A DNA stretch of 32,487 nucleotides from CAZDVQ01 sp964508975 (lineage in GTDB: Bacteria; Bacteroidota; Bacteroidia; Chitinophagales; Saprospiraceae): positions 1 through 32,487 of the forward strand of contig CAZDVQ010000052.1 of NCBI GenBank assembly GCA_964508975.1, read 5' to 3'. The notes beneath the pieces are model-generated. The model did no database searches. It was not told where the DNA came from and saw only the letters and a program-made list of their open reading frames with translations. Positions 1-8,710 of this stretch are shown one piece after another (positions within the stretch are counted from its first letter, which is position 1; every line of letters starts with the position of its first letter). A program made the position numbers and the translations under genes.

Positions 1-2820
1 GTAACCTGCCAAGTAGCAGCTACACTGTAACTGTAACCGATGGCAACGGCTGTACGACTACAGTTACAATCCAGGTACTTGAACCGACACAATTATCTGC
101 GAGCGCCACCCAGGACTCCGTTGGCTGCAACGGTGTTGCTGATGGCTCGGTGAACGTTACAGCAACTGGCGGTACCTTGCCATATGTTTACAACATCGGT
201 GCTGGCAACCAGGCTACTGGTCAGTTCACTAACTTGCTGAGCGGTAGCTATACGGTCACGGTTACAGACGGAAACGGCTGTACGACCACGGTGACAATCC
301 AAGTAATTGAACCAGCACTATTAACGGCCAGTGCAACACAGGCTTCGGTTAGCTGCAACGGCGTGGCGGACGGCTCGGTGAACGTGACTGCGACGGGCGG
401 TACCTTGCCATATGTGTACAACATAGGCACCGGTAACCAGGCTACAAACCAGTTCAATAACTTGCCGAGCGGCAGCTACATGGTTACGGTAACGGATAGC
501 AATGGTTGTACAACTAATGTAAGTATTCAGCTGATGGAACCAGTATTACTTACTGGAACTATTATTCAAATGCCTGTAAGTTGTAATGGCTTTGCCGATG
601 GTGAAGTCATTGTTTCGCCGAGTGGAGGAACAGTACCATATAGCTATAATATCGGTTTTGGTGTTCAAAACAGTAATGTATTTGATAATCTACCAGCAGG
701 TACTTATACTGTCACGGTAAGTGATGCAAACGCTTGTACAACAAGTATTTCCACTATTATTACTGAACCAAGTACATTGACCACCTCGAGTAGCAATTTA
801 CCGGTGACGTGTGGAGGTTATGCCGATGGAGAGCTTACTGTAATTGCGAGTGGTGGTGTTGCTCCATATGGATTTAATATTGGTACTGGTACCCAAAATA
901 ACGGACAGTTCTATAACTTACCTGCAGGTAACTACAACGTTACTGTGACGGATGCCAACGGTTGTACTGAAATCGAGTTAGTAGCGTTGAACGAACCTAC
1001 TCCAATACAGCTTAATCTCGTTTCAAGTCCAATCACTTGTAATGGTTTAGGTAATGGTAGCATCACCGTTAACGTGAGTGGAGGTACCGCACCATACACA
1101 TATAATAGAGGTACTGGTTCTCAGTCGGGTAATTTCTTCGGTAATTTAACACCAGGTCAATACTCTATCACTGTTACCGATGCTAATGGATGTGAAGGAA
1201 TTGGAATGGTTACCGTAACCCAGCCTTCAGGATTGGCGGCGTTGGCTAACGTAAGCAATATTACTTGTAATGGCTTTGTTGATGGCGAAATTAGCGTAAC
1301 CGCTTTTGGTGGCACTAGCCCATACTTGTACAATATTGGTGCGGGCAACGTCAACACGAATTTATTCGAAAACCTACCTGTAGGTTCATATACAATAACG
1401 GTTACCGATGCCAATGGATGTGTACGAACTGTATCTGCGGCTATTTCAGAGCCCGCAATTTTAACGGCTACGGCAACAGGCACAGGCATTTCATGTAGCA
1501 ATTTATCTAATGGTTCTATTGTGGTCAACGCACTTGGTGGTACTGCACCGTATAGCTACAATTTAGGTTTGGGCCAATCATTTGCTAACCCAATCCAAAA
1601 CTTGGCATCTGGTGCATACACGGTAACTATTACTGATGCTAGGGGCTGTACCACTACTACTAGTGCAAACGTAGCTTCTGTTGCTCCGCTACTTGTAACA
1701 GCAAGTACAAGTCCTGTTACTTGTTTTGGCTTTACGGATGGTCAAATAACTGTAAGCGTTTCAGGCGGCACTGCGCCTTACTTGTACAACAGAGGTGTAG
1801 GAGGCGCTCAGGCAAGTAATCAATTTACAAACCTAGCAGCAGGTACTTACTCCATTACGGTAAGTGATGCAAATGGTTGTACAGGGGTTGTAAGCCAAAC
1901 CGTAACATCGCCAACGGGGCTTTCGCTTTCGGCAAATACCACTGATATTTTGTGTAACGGACAGGCTACAGGTCAAATGATCGTTAGCGCTACTGGCGGT
2001 ACAACGCTTTACACCTACAATATTGGTCAAGGCAACCAAAACAATGGAAACTTCAGCAACCTTGCTGCTGGTTTCTACACGGTTACCGTTACGGACAACA
2101 ATGGCTGTAGCGCTAGTGTGTCGAGGGCAGTGACTGAGCCGACGTTGCTTGAAGTTGACATTTTAGTGTCTGCTAGCCAGTGTTTTGGACAAGCTTCTGG
2201 TCAAATCGATATCACCGCAACTGGTGGTGTACAACCATACACCTACAACATCGGACAAGGTGTACAGACGACTTCATCCTTCACCAACTTGATAGCTGGC
2301 ACCTATGGTGTTTCTGTTTCTGACGCCAACGGTTGCCAGTTCAGTACCACCGTTGTGTTGAATCAACCTTTGGCCCTGAGCGCCCAAGCTACAGTGGATG
2401 CCGTTAGTTGTAATGGTGATACAGATGGTTCTATTTTGGTTACACCACTTGGCGGTACTTCGCCATATTTATACAACATTGGCCAAGGTGCGCAAGTGTC
2501 TAATACATTTACCAATTTAAGCCCAGCAAGTTATACCATCACCGTTACAGATGCCAACGCATGTAGTACAGTGATTAGCCAAACGGTTGTTGAGCCACAG
2601 CTTGTCAGCGTTCAAGCACTTGGTAGCGTTGCTTGTAATGGCTTAGGTAGCATCAATGTAACTGCGCAAGGTGGTACAGCTCCATTCTTGTACAACATCG
2701 GTACAGGTAATCAATCCGCTAGTACTTTTGATAACTTGAATCCTGGTTCATACAGCGTTACCGTAACGGATGTGAATGGTTGCTCAAGCACCGCTAGCGC
2801 TAGTATCACCCTGCCACAAG
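1..2820 (+). repeat. Tandem SprB repeats, about 230 bp per unit, 12 full copies
   Basis: In-frame tandem array within the adhesin. Unit landmarks are the SCNG-like motifs, the first at about base 123. The first two full units are almost identical in protein but differ at many synonymous positions. Later units diverge more, and some lack the CNG consensus (for example CSN, CFG, CGG). Confidence 0.9.
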
Positions 2821-3947
2821 GAACTAATCTACAAGGTTATAACCATGTGATTGAATACGGGCAGTTAGCTACAGATTGCTACAACTATGATAGCGAACTC
2901 CAAGGTTCTTTGCAGTATAATACTTTAAGTATAAATAGCCTTGGTGTAGTGTCGTTTAACTTGGCTGACACGGCAAACTATTGTATGGATTGGGCTGGTT
3001 TAGCGGTTGGCTTTGATACGGTGCTACTCACTATGACTGACGTTTGTGGTGTATCTGATACCATCCAGTTCTTTATACAGGTGATGCCTTTAACCGAGGA
3101 TACGACCATTAACACGGTTGTTGGTTCTACTATCACGGTTTGTATCCCTGGACTAGTTGATGAACTTCCTGGCGCTCCAAATGTAAACAGTATTATTGAT
3201 TTAGCGGGTTCTAATATTAGCTGCGGTACATTGCTCGGCTTTGACTCAATAGCTTGTATTACTTACCTGGCGGGCAATAATCCTTGTGCCGATACCATCA
3301 TGGTCATTTCGTGTTCCCAAGGCTGGTGTGATACCAGTTACGTGTACATTATCACAGGCAATGGCGTTATCCCTCCAATTGCCGTAAATGATACGGTAAC
3401 AGTTGTAGATCCTACCTTGGTGACCCAAATTGAAGTTTTGGTAAACGACAGTTCTGGTGGCCCTGGTATTGTACTGGTAGGCGACCCCGTCATCGTCCAA
3501 GCTCCGGCAAACGGAGATGTATTCTGGGACGTTGTCAATGGTGTGTATGTTTACCTGCCTAACCCTGGCTTCTGTGGCGTAGATAGCTTTATCTACCAAA
3601 TTACGAACCAGTATGGTTTGAGCGATGTTGCAACCGTTTACTTGATTACCGAATGTGAGGAAATTCATGTGTACAACGGTATTTCGCCGAACGGTGATGG
3701 CCTCAACGACGTGCTGATCATTGCGGGTATCGAAAGGTTCCCGGATAACAGGCTTGAAGTATACAACCGCTGGGGTAACTTGGTGTTCGAGACAAATGGT
3801 TACGACCATACCGATGCTACCCGCTCGTTCAGGGGTATTTGGAATGATTTAGACTTGCCTGACGGAACTTACTTCTACCACTTTAACTATACCGACGAAG
3901 TAGGTATTATCCACGAAATGGTAGGCTATATAGAAATTAGGCGTTAA
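1..3947 (+). CDS. SprB-repeat surface adhesin, T9SS type B cargo (5' end outside window)
   Basis: The reading frame is open from base 3 to the TAA at 3945-3947, so the true start lies upstream; the GTG at 150 is only an internal valine. The visible part (about 1315 aa) has one partial and 12 complete repeats of about 75-80 residues, each with a CNG..DG motif, a GGT.PY.YNIG core and a Y.VTVTDANGC end. These match the SprB repeat (PF13573) of gliding-motility adhesins. Each repeat usually has two Cys that could pair. From about base 2820 follow non-repeat beta domains, a cadherin/Big_9-like domain (VNDTVTV...PNPGFCGVDSFIY, about 3385-3650), then from about 3665 a CHU_C / type B T9SS sorting domain (ISPNGDGLNDV...YNRWGNLVFE...DGTYFYHF). 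Family knowledge predicts export through the OM by T9SS and a surface location; a role in adhesion or gliding is inference. Confidence 0.92.
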   Translation, partial: NLPSSSYTVTVTDGNGCTTTVTIQVLEPTQLSASATQDSVGCNGVADGSVNVTATGGTLPYVYNIGAGNQATGQFTNLLSGSYTVTVTDGNGCTTTVTIQVIEPALLTASATQASVSCNGVADGSVNVTATGGTLPYVYNIGTGNQATNQFNNLPSGSYMVTVTDSNGCTTNVSIQLMEPVLLTGTIIQMPVSCNGFADGEVIVSPSGGTVPYSYNIGFGVQNSNVFDNLPAGTYTVTVSDANACTTSISTIITEPSTLTTSSSNLPVTCGGYADGELTVIASGGVAPYGFNIGTGTQNNGQFYNLPAGNYNVTVTDANGCTEIELVALNEPTPIQLNLVSSPITCNGLGNGSITVNVSGGTAPYTYNRGTGSQSGNFFGNLTPGQYSITVTDANGCEGIGMVTVTQPSGLAALANVSNITCNGFVDGEISVTAFGGTSPYLYNIGAGNVNTNLFENLPVGSYTITVTDANGCVRTVSAAISEPAILTATATGTGISCSNLSNGSIVVNALGGTAPYSYNLGLGQSFANPIQNLASGAYTVTITDARGCTTTTSANVASVAPLLVTASTSPVTCFGFTDGQITVSVSGGTAPYLYNRGVGGAQASNQFTNLAAGTYSITVSDANGCTGVVSQTVTSPTGLSLSANTTDILCNGQATGQMIVSATGGTTLYTYNIGQGNQNNGNFSNLAAGFYTVTVTDNNGCSASVSRAVTEPTLLEVDILVSASQCFGQASGQIDITATGGVQPYTYNIGQGVQTTSSFTNLIAGTYGVSVSDANGCQFSTTVVLNQPLALSAQATVDAVSCNGDTDGSILVTPLGGTSPYLYNIGQGAQVSNTFTNLSPASYTITVTDANACSTVISQTVVEPQLVSVQALGSVACNGLGSINVTAQGGTAPFLYNIGTGNQSASTFDNLNPGSYSVTVTDVNGCSSTASASITLPQGTNLQGYNHVIEYGQLATDCYNYDSELQGSLQYNTLSINSLGVVSFNLADTANYCMDWAGLAVGFDTVLLTMTDVCGVSDTIQFFIQVMPLTEDTTINTVVGSTITVCIPGLVDELPGAPNVNSIIDLAGSNISCGTLLGFDSIACITYLAGNNPCADTIMVISCSQGWCDTSYVYIITGNGVIPPIAVNDTVTVVDPTLVTQIEVLVNDSSGGPGIVLVGDPVIVQAPANGDVFWDVVNGVYVYLPNPGFCGVDSFIYQITNQYGLSDVATVYLITECEEIHVYNGISPNGDGLNDVLIIAGIERFPDNRLEVYNRWGNLVFETNGYDHTDATRSFRGIWNDLDLPDGTYFYHFNYTDEVGIIHEMVGYIEIRR

Positions 3948-3964
3948 CGCTACGAGCGTAAAAC

Positions 3965-4098
3965 GGGCTGCGGTAGCGATGCGGAGGGGTGGTGCGTAGC
4001 ACCAGACGCCGTAGGCGGCCGAGCGAATAGCGAGCCCCGAAGCGTAGCGCCCCCATCCGGTGCAGCAAGGCTGCACCGGATGGGGGACCGCCCAAATC
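3965..4098 (+). repeat. GC-rich hairpin repeat, copy A (CGCCCAAA anchor at right end)
   Basis: Intergenic, between the SprB adhesin and the next gene. It contains GGTGC-GTA-GCACC (3991-4003), GCC-GTA-GGC (4008-4016) and a perfect 17-bp inverted repeat 4050-4066 / 4070-4086 with loop AAG. It ends with the anchor CCGCCCAAATCC. The large hairpin could act as a 3' end or terminator-like structure for the adhesin mRNA, but no T run follows. It shares order and sequence with copy D at about 8711-8906. Confidence 0.8.
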
Positions 4099-4164
4099 CG
4101 TAAAATACGCTATTTGGACTAACCATCTGACGATTGCATACGTTTAACAAGCAAACTAAACGCT

Positions 4165-5310
4165 ATGAAATATTTAAGTTTGCTGATGCTACCCTTGCTT
4201 TTTGCAGCTTGCAAAGACGAGCACCACCACTACCACGATAAGGTGGAGCCTTTTGAGATTGAAATAAGTACTGGTAATCAGGTACTTGTAGATGCCATAA
4301 CGGGTGAAGACCATAGTGTTTTGGCCTTGGTGCTGGATCAGACGGGCATTGTGCCTACGACCAATTTGATTAAATTTGACCGAAATGGCAACGTGGATTG
4401 GACCCTAGGCCTCAACTCGATGGGCGAACCTGGCCGGATTAGCTGTGCGCCCAACGGTAATTTTTTGGTAGCTGGCCAGGCCTTTGATACCTTGACGGGC
4501 ATTAGGCTGGAGGGTATTTCGCGCTTGGCTGCCAACTCTTGGAGCAAAACAGTAAATCTTGGTTTTCTTAACCCACGAGTCAATGCGCTAGTGTACAAAA
4601 ACGATCATTTTTACGCCTGTGGCTCGCACGAAATTGGCCCAAGTTACGCCGCATGGTTGGCTGCTTTCGATACCGAGGGCAATCTGGAGTGGACCCGTAA
4701 CATCGGCATAGGACTTACCGCTGATGATATTGCGTTTAACGCGAATGGTCAGCTTATGGTGCTGGGAACTTCGTTTGTTGGTACCCTTGGCGACCGCGAT
4801 ATGGCCGTTTGGCAATTCAGTACTACCGCTGATAGTTTAGCTACAAACTATTATGGTACAACGGCTTATGAAGAAAGTAGACGTATAATTCCAAGCGGTG
4901 ATGGCAATTTTTTACTGGCAGGCCACAGTACTTTTGATGACCCCAGCCACAGCAATATTCTGGTTAAAATCTCACCTACGGGCCAGCAACTTTGGTCCCA
5001 CTTCTCGGGCCAGCCCAATGTGCACGACGGCGCCGAAGATGTGGCCGTTGACGAAGACGGTATCATTTGGTTGAGCGGTTATGCCGACCGTGTCGCTAAC
5101 CTGCAAGGCTGTGGTTTTCTAGAAGAAGACCGTACCGTAACCCTTGTAAATCAGGATGGTACGACGAACACAGCTACTCGAATAGTTAATACCATCGCCA
5201 ACTGTAGGGTAGTGGGTGGCCCAATTTTGATTGACCATAATTACCATTGGCACCTAGGCACAGCGTATCCGGAGACCGGTAATTCAAAAATATGGCTCAA
5301 GCTGGAATAA
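4165..5310 (+). CDS. Outer-membrane-type lipoprotein with beta-propeller-like repeats
   Basis: 381 aa. The N-terminus MKYLSLLMLPLLFAAC is a lipoprotein signal peptide with lipobox FAAC (Cys16), followed by KDEHHHYHD, so signal peptidase II processing and membrane anchoring are expected. The body has repeated blade-like units of the form F(D/N).(N/E)GN..W......A.DI....NG...V.G (for example about residues 70-110, 165-205, 255-305). These resemble the SBBP/delta-60/PQQ-like propellers common in Bacteroidota. No catalytic motif is visible. The gene lies 217 bp after the adhesin with a hairpin repeat between, and ends at a strong terminator. The exact function is unknown; ligand binding or a scaffold role at the cell surface is plausible only by fold analogy. 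Confidence 0.8.
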   Translation: MKYLSLLMLPLLFAACKDEHHHYHDKVEPFEIEISTGNQVLVDAITGEDHSVLALVLDQTGIVPTTNLIKFDRNGNVDWTLGLNSMGEPGRISCAPNGNFLVAGQAFDTLTGIRLEGISRLAANSWSKTVNLGFLNPRVNALVYKNDHFYACGSHEIGPSYAAWLAAFDTEGNLEWTRNIGIGLTADDIAFNANGQLMVLGTSFVGTLGDRDMAVWQFSTTADSLATNYYGTTAYEESRRIIPSGDGNFLLAGHSTFDDPSHSNILVKISPTGQQLWSHFSGQPNVHDGAEDVAVDEDGIIWLSGYADRVANLQGCGFLEEDRTVTLVNQDGTTNTATRIVNTIANCRVVGGPILIDHNYHWHLGTAYPETGNSKIWLKLE

Positions 5311-5314
5311 AAAA

Positions 5315-5343
5315 AGTCGCCCCGATTTCGGGGCGACTTTTTT
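5315..5343. terminator. Bidirectional intrinsic terminator
   Basis: The stem GTCGCCCCGA (5316-5325), loop TT and TCGGGGCGAC (5328-5337) are flanked by A-run left and T-run right. It lies between the converging lipoprotein gene (+) and DoxX gene (-) and can serve both. Confidence 0.93.
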
Positions 5344-5359
5344 GGTGTAAAACGCTAGA

Positions 5360-5734
5360 TTATTGATCGTACTTGGCGGCCAAGATCAAGGCACCACCAG
5401 CAAGGGCAAGGTCTTTCAAGGCCGATACCGTTGCCATGGTTTTCATCATTTCGTCCTCGCTGCCCATGCCGGGAGCATGTACCAAAAATACGTAAACCAG
5501 CATCTCGACGGCTAGGAGTAAACAGGCCAGGCGGGTATATTTGCCAATGAAAATACTCACAGCGGCTGCCACTAGGCTCACACCGGTGAGGTATACCCAA
5601 AATACACCGCCAGGAAGCCACGCTGGCACCATGCTGGCCATGTTATCGGCGCCCATGAAGTGGAAAAGACCAAAAATTAAAAAGGGTACAGCAAAAAGAT
5701 ACTTGCCAATCTGTGCAATTAAAGAATTATTCAT
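5360..5734 (-). CDS. DoxX family membrane protein
   Basis: 124 aa with four predicted membrane segments (about residues 9-30, 42-63, 67-88, 102-121), matching the size and helix layout of DoxX/DoxD-like proteins. The start MNNSLIAQIGKYLFAVPFLIFGLFH resembles the usual first helix, with FHF shortly after it. DoxX proteins are integral inner-membrane proteins whose biochemical role is mostly unknown; some act with thiol or redox stress systems. A thioredoxin-like lipoprotein is transcribed divergently next door, which may be chance. It is a single-gene unit with a -7 motif about 44 bp upstream of the start and a shared terminator downstream. Confidence 0.85.
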   Translation of the reverse strand: MNNSLIAQIGKYLFAVPFLIFGLFHFMGADNMASMVPAWLPGGVFWVYLTGVSLVAAAVSIFIGKYTRLACLLLAVEMLVYVFLVHAPGMGSEDEMMKTMATVSALKDLALAGGALILAAKYDQ

Positions 5735-5777
5735 GGTAAAATAGTTAAAATGGGTTATAGAATTTTAAAATAATGAA

Positions 5778-5785
5778 CAAAGATA
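5778..5785 (-). promoter_or_regulatory. Bacteroidota -7 promoter element for the DoxX gene
   Basis: The top strand reads CAAAGATA, i.e. TATCTTTG on the minus strand, matching TAnnTTTG. It lies 44 bp upstream of the ATG (5734). I found no convincing -33 element. Confidence 0.5.
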
Positions 5786-5864
5786 AGTAATAAATTGGTG
5801 TTTAGCCATTGAATAAACAATCTTCTTGTTTCCTTGTTCGGTTGTGGTGTTTTTTTATTTTTTA

Positions 5865-6104
5865 TTTGGGCGCACCGGCGTGTTGCGCCGTCAGGTGTTC
5901 GCTCAGTCGCTGCGCTTCTTTGCGGAGCCCTTCGGGGTTCGCCTCTAATTCGTGTCGTTCCAGTGCTGCGCCAAATAAGCAGGGCTAGTTTGTGCCAGCC
6001 TTCGCCCGGCGTTTAGGTGCAGTCGCGATGCGGGTTTAGCGCTGGCCCTCGCTCATATCCGGCTCACCCCTTTACGCGATTGCCGTAAGAGCTGTTTTTC
6101 GCCG
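5865..6104 (-). repeat. GC-rich hairpin repeat, copy B (TTTGGGCG anchor at left end)
   Basis: It starts with TTTGGGCGCACCGG and contains GGCG-TGTTG-CGCC (from 5877) and other short GC stems, such as the one around GCCCTTCGGGG. The right half (after about 5970) is less clearly repeat-like. It fills most of the 441-bp divergent gap between the DoxX and TlpA-like genes. A 60-codon open frame inside it (5834-6016) is not a gene. Confidence 0.65.
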
Positions 6105-6107
6105 GAA

Positions 6108-6153
6108 GCTAAAGTCCAAACATACGCTAAGCTAAAATCCAAACATACGCTTA
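6108..6153 (+). repeat. Two tandem 23-bp direct repeats upstream of the TlpA-like gene
   Basis: 6108-6130 and 6131-6153 are adjacent 23-mers that differ at two positions (core TCCAAACATACGCT). The second overlaps the -7 element at 6152-6159, so they sit where an activator or repressor could bind. Confidence 0.75.
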
Positions 6154-6159
6154 ACTTTG
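6152..6159 (+). promoter_or_regulatory. Bacteroidota -7 promoter element for the TlpA-like gene
   Basis: TAACTTTG matches TAnnTTTG and lies 16 bp before the ATG at 6176, so the 5' leader would be very short. No clear -33 TTTG is visible; that region is occupied by the 23-bp repeats. Confidence 0.5.
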
Positions 6160-6175
6160 CATCAAATATTACTGT

Positions 6176-7444
6176 ATGCGTACTTTTGCTTTATTCGCCA
6201 TGATGACTTACATCCTTTTTGCCAGTGGTTGCGTGTTGGGCGACCAGAAAATCCAGGAGCTAGCCCCTGGTACTTGGCGCGCTACCCTCGACTTGGGCGA
6301 TGATAAAATATTGCCGTTCAACTTTGAGCTCAGTGGTACTGAGGGCGATACCGCCAAGCCCGTCATTACCCTCCGCAACGGCGAGGAACGTATCGTGGTA
6401 AAAGACATCAGTTTTAGGCATGGTAAGTATGATACCATTCGTATTGATTTCCCGCATTACGACGCTTACATTGAAGCTGTTTACGAGATAGATTTCATGG
6501 AAGGTTTCTACGTGTTGAACACCAAGGAAAACTATAAAATCCCCTTCAAAGCGCAGTTTAACCAACAACACCGTTTCACGAACTTGCAAAAACCTACCCA
6601 TGCCGATATCAGTGGAAAGTGGGAGGTAACCTTTTTTGAAGATGATAGTACTGAGAGTAAGGCCTTGGGCGAATTTAAACAAGAGGGCAATTACTTGACG
6701 GGCACATTCCTGACCACCACGGGCGATTACCGTTACTTGGAAGGAACAGTTCAAGGTGACCGCGAAGGGAATTTTGACAAAATGTACCTCTCCTGCTTTG
6801 ATGGCTCGCATGCTTTTTACTTTGAAGCCAAGGTTGAAGCCGGGGGCAAAAAAATGGTGAACGGTGGCTTTATGTCAGGCAGTCACTACAAAGTAACCTG
6901 GGAAGCCGTGAAAAACGATGCATATCAATTACCCGATCCAACCAGTCTGACCAAGTTGAACACCGGCAACCCGGTAGCATTTAGTTTCCCCAACGAGCAA
7001 GGTAAAATGGTATCGCTGTCGGACCCAGCCTACCAGAATAAAGTGGTTTTACTCAGCATTATGGGCACCTGGTGCCCTAACTGTGGCGATGAAGCTGCAT
7101 TTTTACACGATATTTATAGAGATTACAAGTCGAAAGGCCTAGAAGTAATAGGTTTAGCTTTCGAACGTTCGGCCGACCAAGGCAAGGCCAGCAAGGCAGT
7201 AGCCTTGTTCCAGCGTCGTTTTGGCGTTGATTATGAGGTATTGATTGCGGGCATCAGTAAAAAGGATGAAGCCTCGAAAATGTTGCCATTTCTAGATGGT
7301 ATCAAAGCTTATCCTACTTTAGTCGTGTTGGATAAAAAAGGCCTTGTGCATCAAATTTACACGGGTTTTAGTGGGCCGGCTACCAGCGCCTACAAAGATT
7401 TTGACGCTTCTTTCCGCAAAATGCTGGATGCCCTGGTATTGTAG
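6176..7444 (+). CDS. TlpA-like thioredoxin-fold lipoprotein
   Basis: 422 aa. The signal peptide has lipobox FASGC (Cys19), so a lipid-anchored periplasmic or outer-membrane protein is expected. Residues about 25-250 form a beta-rich N-terminal region resembling the accessory domains of Bacteroidota TlpA/ResA proteins. Residues about 265-420 form a thioredoxin domain with active site C300-P-N-C303 (GTWCPNCGDE), followed by FLHDIYRDYKSKGLEVIGLAFE and a cis-Pro region (KAYPTLVVLDKKG). The family reduces or isomerises disulfides in exported proteins, often in cytochrome c maturation; the actual partner is not shown here. It appears to be a single-gene unit. The start at 6176 is supported by the signal peptide and the promoter just upstream. 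Confidence 0.88.
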   Translation: MRTFALFAMMTYILFASGCVLGDQKIQELAPGTWRATLDLGDDKILPFNFELSGTEGDTAKPVITLRNGEERIVVKDISFRHGKYDTIRIDFPHYDAYIEAVYEIDFMEGFYVLNTKENYKIPFKAQFNQQHRFTNLQKPTHADISGKWEVTFFEDDSTESKALGEFKQEGNYLTGTFLTTTGDYRYLEGTVQGDREGNFDKMYLSCFDGSHAFYFEAKVEAGGKKMVNGGFMSGSHYKVTWEAVKNDAYQLPDPTSLTKLNTGNPVAFSFPNEQGKMVSLSDPAYQNKVVLLSIMGTWCPNCGDEAAFLHDIYRDYKSKGLEVIGLAFERSADQGKASKAVALFQRRFGVDYEVLIAGISKKDEASKMLPFLDGIKAYPTLVVLDKKGLVHQIYTGFSGPATSAYKDFDASFRKMLDALVL

Positions 7445-7467
7445 GCCGAACGACTGATGATTTGGGA

Positions 7468-7575
7468 TTGGGCGCCCCGCCGCTTCGCGTCGGCGGTCCC
7501 CTCTGGGCTTCGCGTTGCTCGGTGCTATGCACCCGCACCTACGGTGCGGCCCGCCGGGCACCTGGCGCGAGGCCG
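7468..7575 (-). repeat. GC-rich hairpin repeat, copy C (TTGGGCGCCCC anchor at left end)
   Basis: It lies 23 bp after the TlpA-like stop codon and contains GGTGC-TAT-GCACC (7521-7533) and CGCACC-TAC-GGTGCG (7534-7548) among other stems. Open frames across it (7457-7662) are not genes. Confidence 0.75.
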
Positions 7576-7666
7576 AAAATCATTTGCCAGCTTATACTTG
7601 GGCATGCAAAAAGCGTGTCAGCCTCAAACCCAGTGGGGTCAATCCTGTTTCAGGTGAAGTAAGTGC

Positions 7667-7695
7667 TTGTAATTTGTAATTTTCTTTTAATTTTG
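7667..7695 (+). promoter_or_regulatory. Promoter for the Fe-S protein gene (-33 TTG, -7 TAATTTTG)
   Basis: TTG at 7667-7669, an 18-bp spacer, then TAATTTTG at 7688-7695 fit the Bacteroidota housekeeping promoter. The gene starts at 7730. Confidence 0.5.
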
Positions 7696-7729
7696 AGCTT
7701 CGGACAACATTTAATGTAAATACTAGAAC

Positions 7730-8512
7730 ATGACGATAAAATCGATGGCAGAATACGCGGCCGAAGGCCGTACGCCTGAAGTACTATTTTGGGTAGGCTG
7801 TGCGGGATCATTTGATCAACGCGCCCAGAAAGTGACACGGGCTTTCGCTACTATCTTGAATGCCTGTAATATCGACTTTGCTATCTTGGGCAAAGAAGAA
7901 ACCTGTACCGGCGACCCTGCGCGCCGTGCGGGTAACGAGTTTTTGTTCCAGATGCAAGCAGCACAGAACATTGCAGTGCTGAACATGTACGAGGTGAAGA
8001 AAATAGTAACCACTTGTCCGCACTGTTTCAATACCTTGAAAAACGAATACCCAGAGCTTGGCGGTAACTACGAGGTGATTCATCATACGCAGTACCTACA
8101 ACAGCTCATCAACGATGGCCGTTTGAAAGTAGAAGGCGGTACATTTAAGGGTAAGAAAATAACCTATCATGACTCTTGCTACCTAGGCCGTGCCAACGAT
8201 GTGTACGAAGCACCGCGCAGCGTGTTGGAGTCGTTAGACGCCGAGTTGGTAGAACTGAAACGCTGCAAATCCAATGGCCTGTGTTGTGGTGCCGGTGGCG
8301 CACAGATGTTCAAAGAAGATGAGGCCGGCAAAAAACGCATCAATACCGAGCGTGTAGAAGAAGTGTTGGAAGTGAACCCGTCTATCGTGGCGGCTAACTG
8401 CCCATTTTGTATCACGATGCTCCAAGATGGCGTGAAAGAGAAAGAACGACAAGATACAGTCATGGTACTAGACTTGTCGGAGTTGATTGTACAAGCAAAC
8501 AACTGGTCGTAA
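7730..8512 (+). CDS. (Fe-S)-binding cysteine-rich (CCG) domain protein, GlpC/HdrB/LutA type
   Basis: 260 aa with two cysteine-rich (PF02754, DUF224) modules. The first includes WVGCAGS near residue 23, EETCTGDPARR and TCPHCFNTL. The second has HDSCYLGR, CKSNGLCCGAGGAQMF and NCPFCITML. The doubled CCG pattern is the Fe-S ligand set of heterodisulfide-reductase-like and lactate/glycolate/glycerol-3-phosphate dehydrogenase subunits, which pass electrons to a membrane or quinone acceptor. The N-terminal 4Fe-4S ferredoxin part of GlpC is absent, so a separate ferredoxin-type partner is expected but is not in this window. It is probably cytoplasmic or peripheral to the membrane. The N-terminus is tight: the first Met is only 22 residues from the first Cys motif. 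Confidence 0.88.
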   Translation: MTIKSMAEYAAEGRTPEVLFWVGCAGSFDQRAQKVTRAFATILNACNIDFAILGKEETCTGDPARRAGNEFLFQMQAAQNIAVLNMYEVKKIVTTCPHCFNTLKNEYPELGGNYEVIHHTQYLQQLINDGRLKVEGGTFKGKKITYHDSCYLGRANDVYEAPRSVLESLDAELVELKRCKSNGLCCGAGGAQMFKEDEAGKKRINTERVEEVLEVNPSIVAANCPFCITMLQDGVKEKERQDTVMVLDLSELIVQANNWS

Positions 8513-8618
8513 TAAAAAAGCCACCACTGCGGTATTGCTAAAATCATTGCCACATGAAACATCAGTTTTACTTGCAGCGGCGGCTTTCCATTTATAAACC
8601 GGTACAATAATACGCACT

Positions 8619-8664
8619 TACCGTTCATCTAGTTAACGCATTGGATGAACGGTATTTTATTTTC
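8619..8664 (+). terminator. Terminator-like hairpin after the Fe-S protein gene
   Basis: An 11-bp perfect inverted repeat, TACCGTTCATC (8619-8629) / GATGAACGGTA (8644-8654), with a 14-nt loop is followed by TTTTATTTT. It lies 107 bp after the stop codon. A weaker long-range pairing (AAGCCACCACTGC with GCAGCGGCGGCTT, two mismatches) lies nearer the stop. Confidence 0.55.
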
Positions 8665-8710
8665 GACCAAGCATTAACGAGCGTTATATTGTTCGACGAA
8701 ACAGTTCAAA

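Noticed and set aside
150..152. GTG as start codon of the SprB-repeat gene
   Set aside because: The frame is open back to base 3 and encodes further repeat sequence, so this is an internal valine.
1..2820. SprB repeats as a DNA satellite or CRISPR
   Set aside because: The period (about 230 bp) and protein conservation show coding repeats.
5834..6016. 60-codon open frame between the DoxX and TlpA-like genes
   Set aside because: It lies within GC-rich repeat copy B and its protein reflects the hairpins; no family resemblance.
7457..7662. Two overlapping 66-codon frames after the TlpA-like gene
   Set aside because: Both run through repeat copy C; no start context or recognisable protein.
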